A stretch of 5,983 nucleotides of DNA from Anaerolineales bacterium (GTDB lineage: Bacteria > Chloroflexota > Anaerolineae > Anaerolineales > UBA4823). Below the pieces are notes generated by a model that saw only the letters and a program-made list of their open reading frames with translations, was not told the DNA's origin and made no database searches. The DNA lies in NCBI GenBank assembly GCA_022865865.1, contig JALHTN010000051.1:1-5983 (forward strand), in the 5' to 3' direction. The position numbers were made by a program, and so were the translations under genes. Shown piece after piece: positions 5,952 through 5,983 of the stretch (positions within the stretch are counted from its first letter, which is position 1; each line of letters begins with the position of its first letter).

Positions 5952-5983
5952 CATTTGGATATAATGATATTGAGCTGATTGCA

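Noticed and set aside
5960..5965. Plus-strand TATAAT pointing out of the right edge, a possible divergent promoter
   Set aside because: No -35 hexamer at 16-18 bases and no exact extended -10 (the TG is one base too far away); the downstream gene is not in the window.

Overview
The window is a compact bacterial chromosome segment with every gene on the minus strand, so it reads right to left. Its content is mostly conserved housekeeping: a tRNA-Leu, trigger factor, ClpP, a HAD phosphatase, RlmN, a lipid kinase and a SAM methyltransferase cut by the left edge. The degenerate PPIase domain and acidic tail of the trigger factor, and the 'YHQFAWAYDWV' opening of the methyltransferase, resemble proteins I associate with Chloroflexota, probably Anaerolineae. 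This placement is inferred from recalled family resemblance, not from a search. I see no mobile elements, CRISPR arrays or phage genes.

Right part (about 5700-5983): a near-consensus sigma70-type promoter drives tRNA-Leu(UAG). It is followed by a 122-base gap that carries an extended -10 promoter and an imperfect palindrome upstream of the trigger factor gene. Middle part (about 3297-5703): tig, which starts at TTG, is followed after 165 bases by clpP, and clpP is closed by a strong intrinsic terminator. This is the familiar tig-clpP protein-quality pair, but clpX does not follow.

Left part (1-3271): a tightly packed unit of four genes: HAD-IIA phosphatase, rlmN (4-base overlap), a diacylglycerol-kinase-like lipid kinase (27-base gap) and a class I SAM methyltransferase (11-base gap, running off the window). 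Its first gene begins only about 20 bases after the clpP terminator, so there is little room for a separate promoter.

Functionally the right half concerns nascent-chain folding and proteolysis. The left half mixes 23S rRNA/tRNA modification, phosphate-ester chemistry and probable lipid phosphorylation, with no single obvious pathway. I do not find a convincing new multi-gene system. The points most worth checking are the rebuilt PPIase domain and acidic tail of the trigger factor, the missing Glu in the lipid kinase DGE motif, and the control regions around tig, clpP and the four-gene unit.
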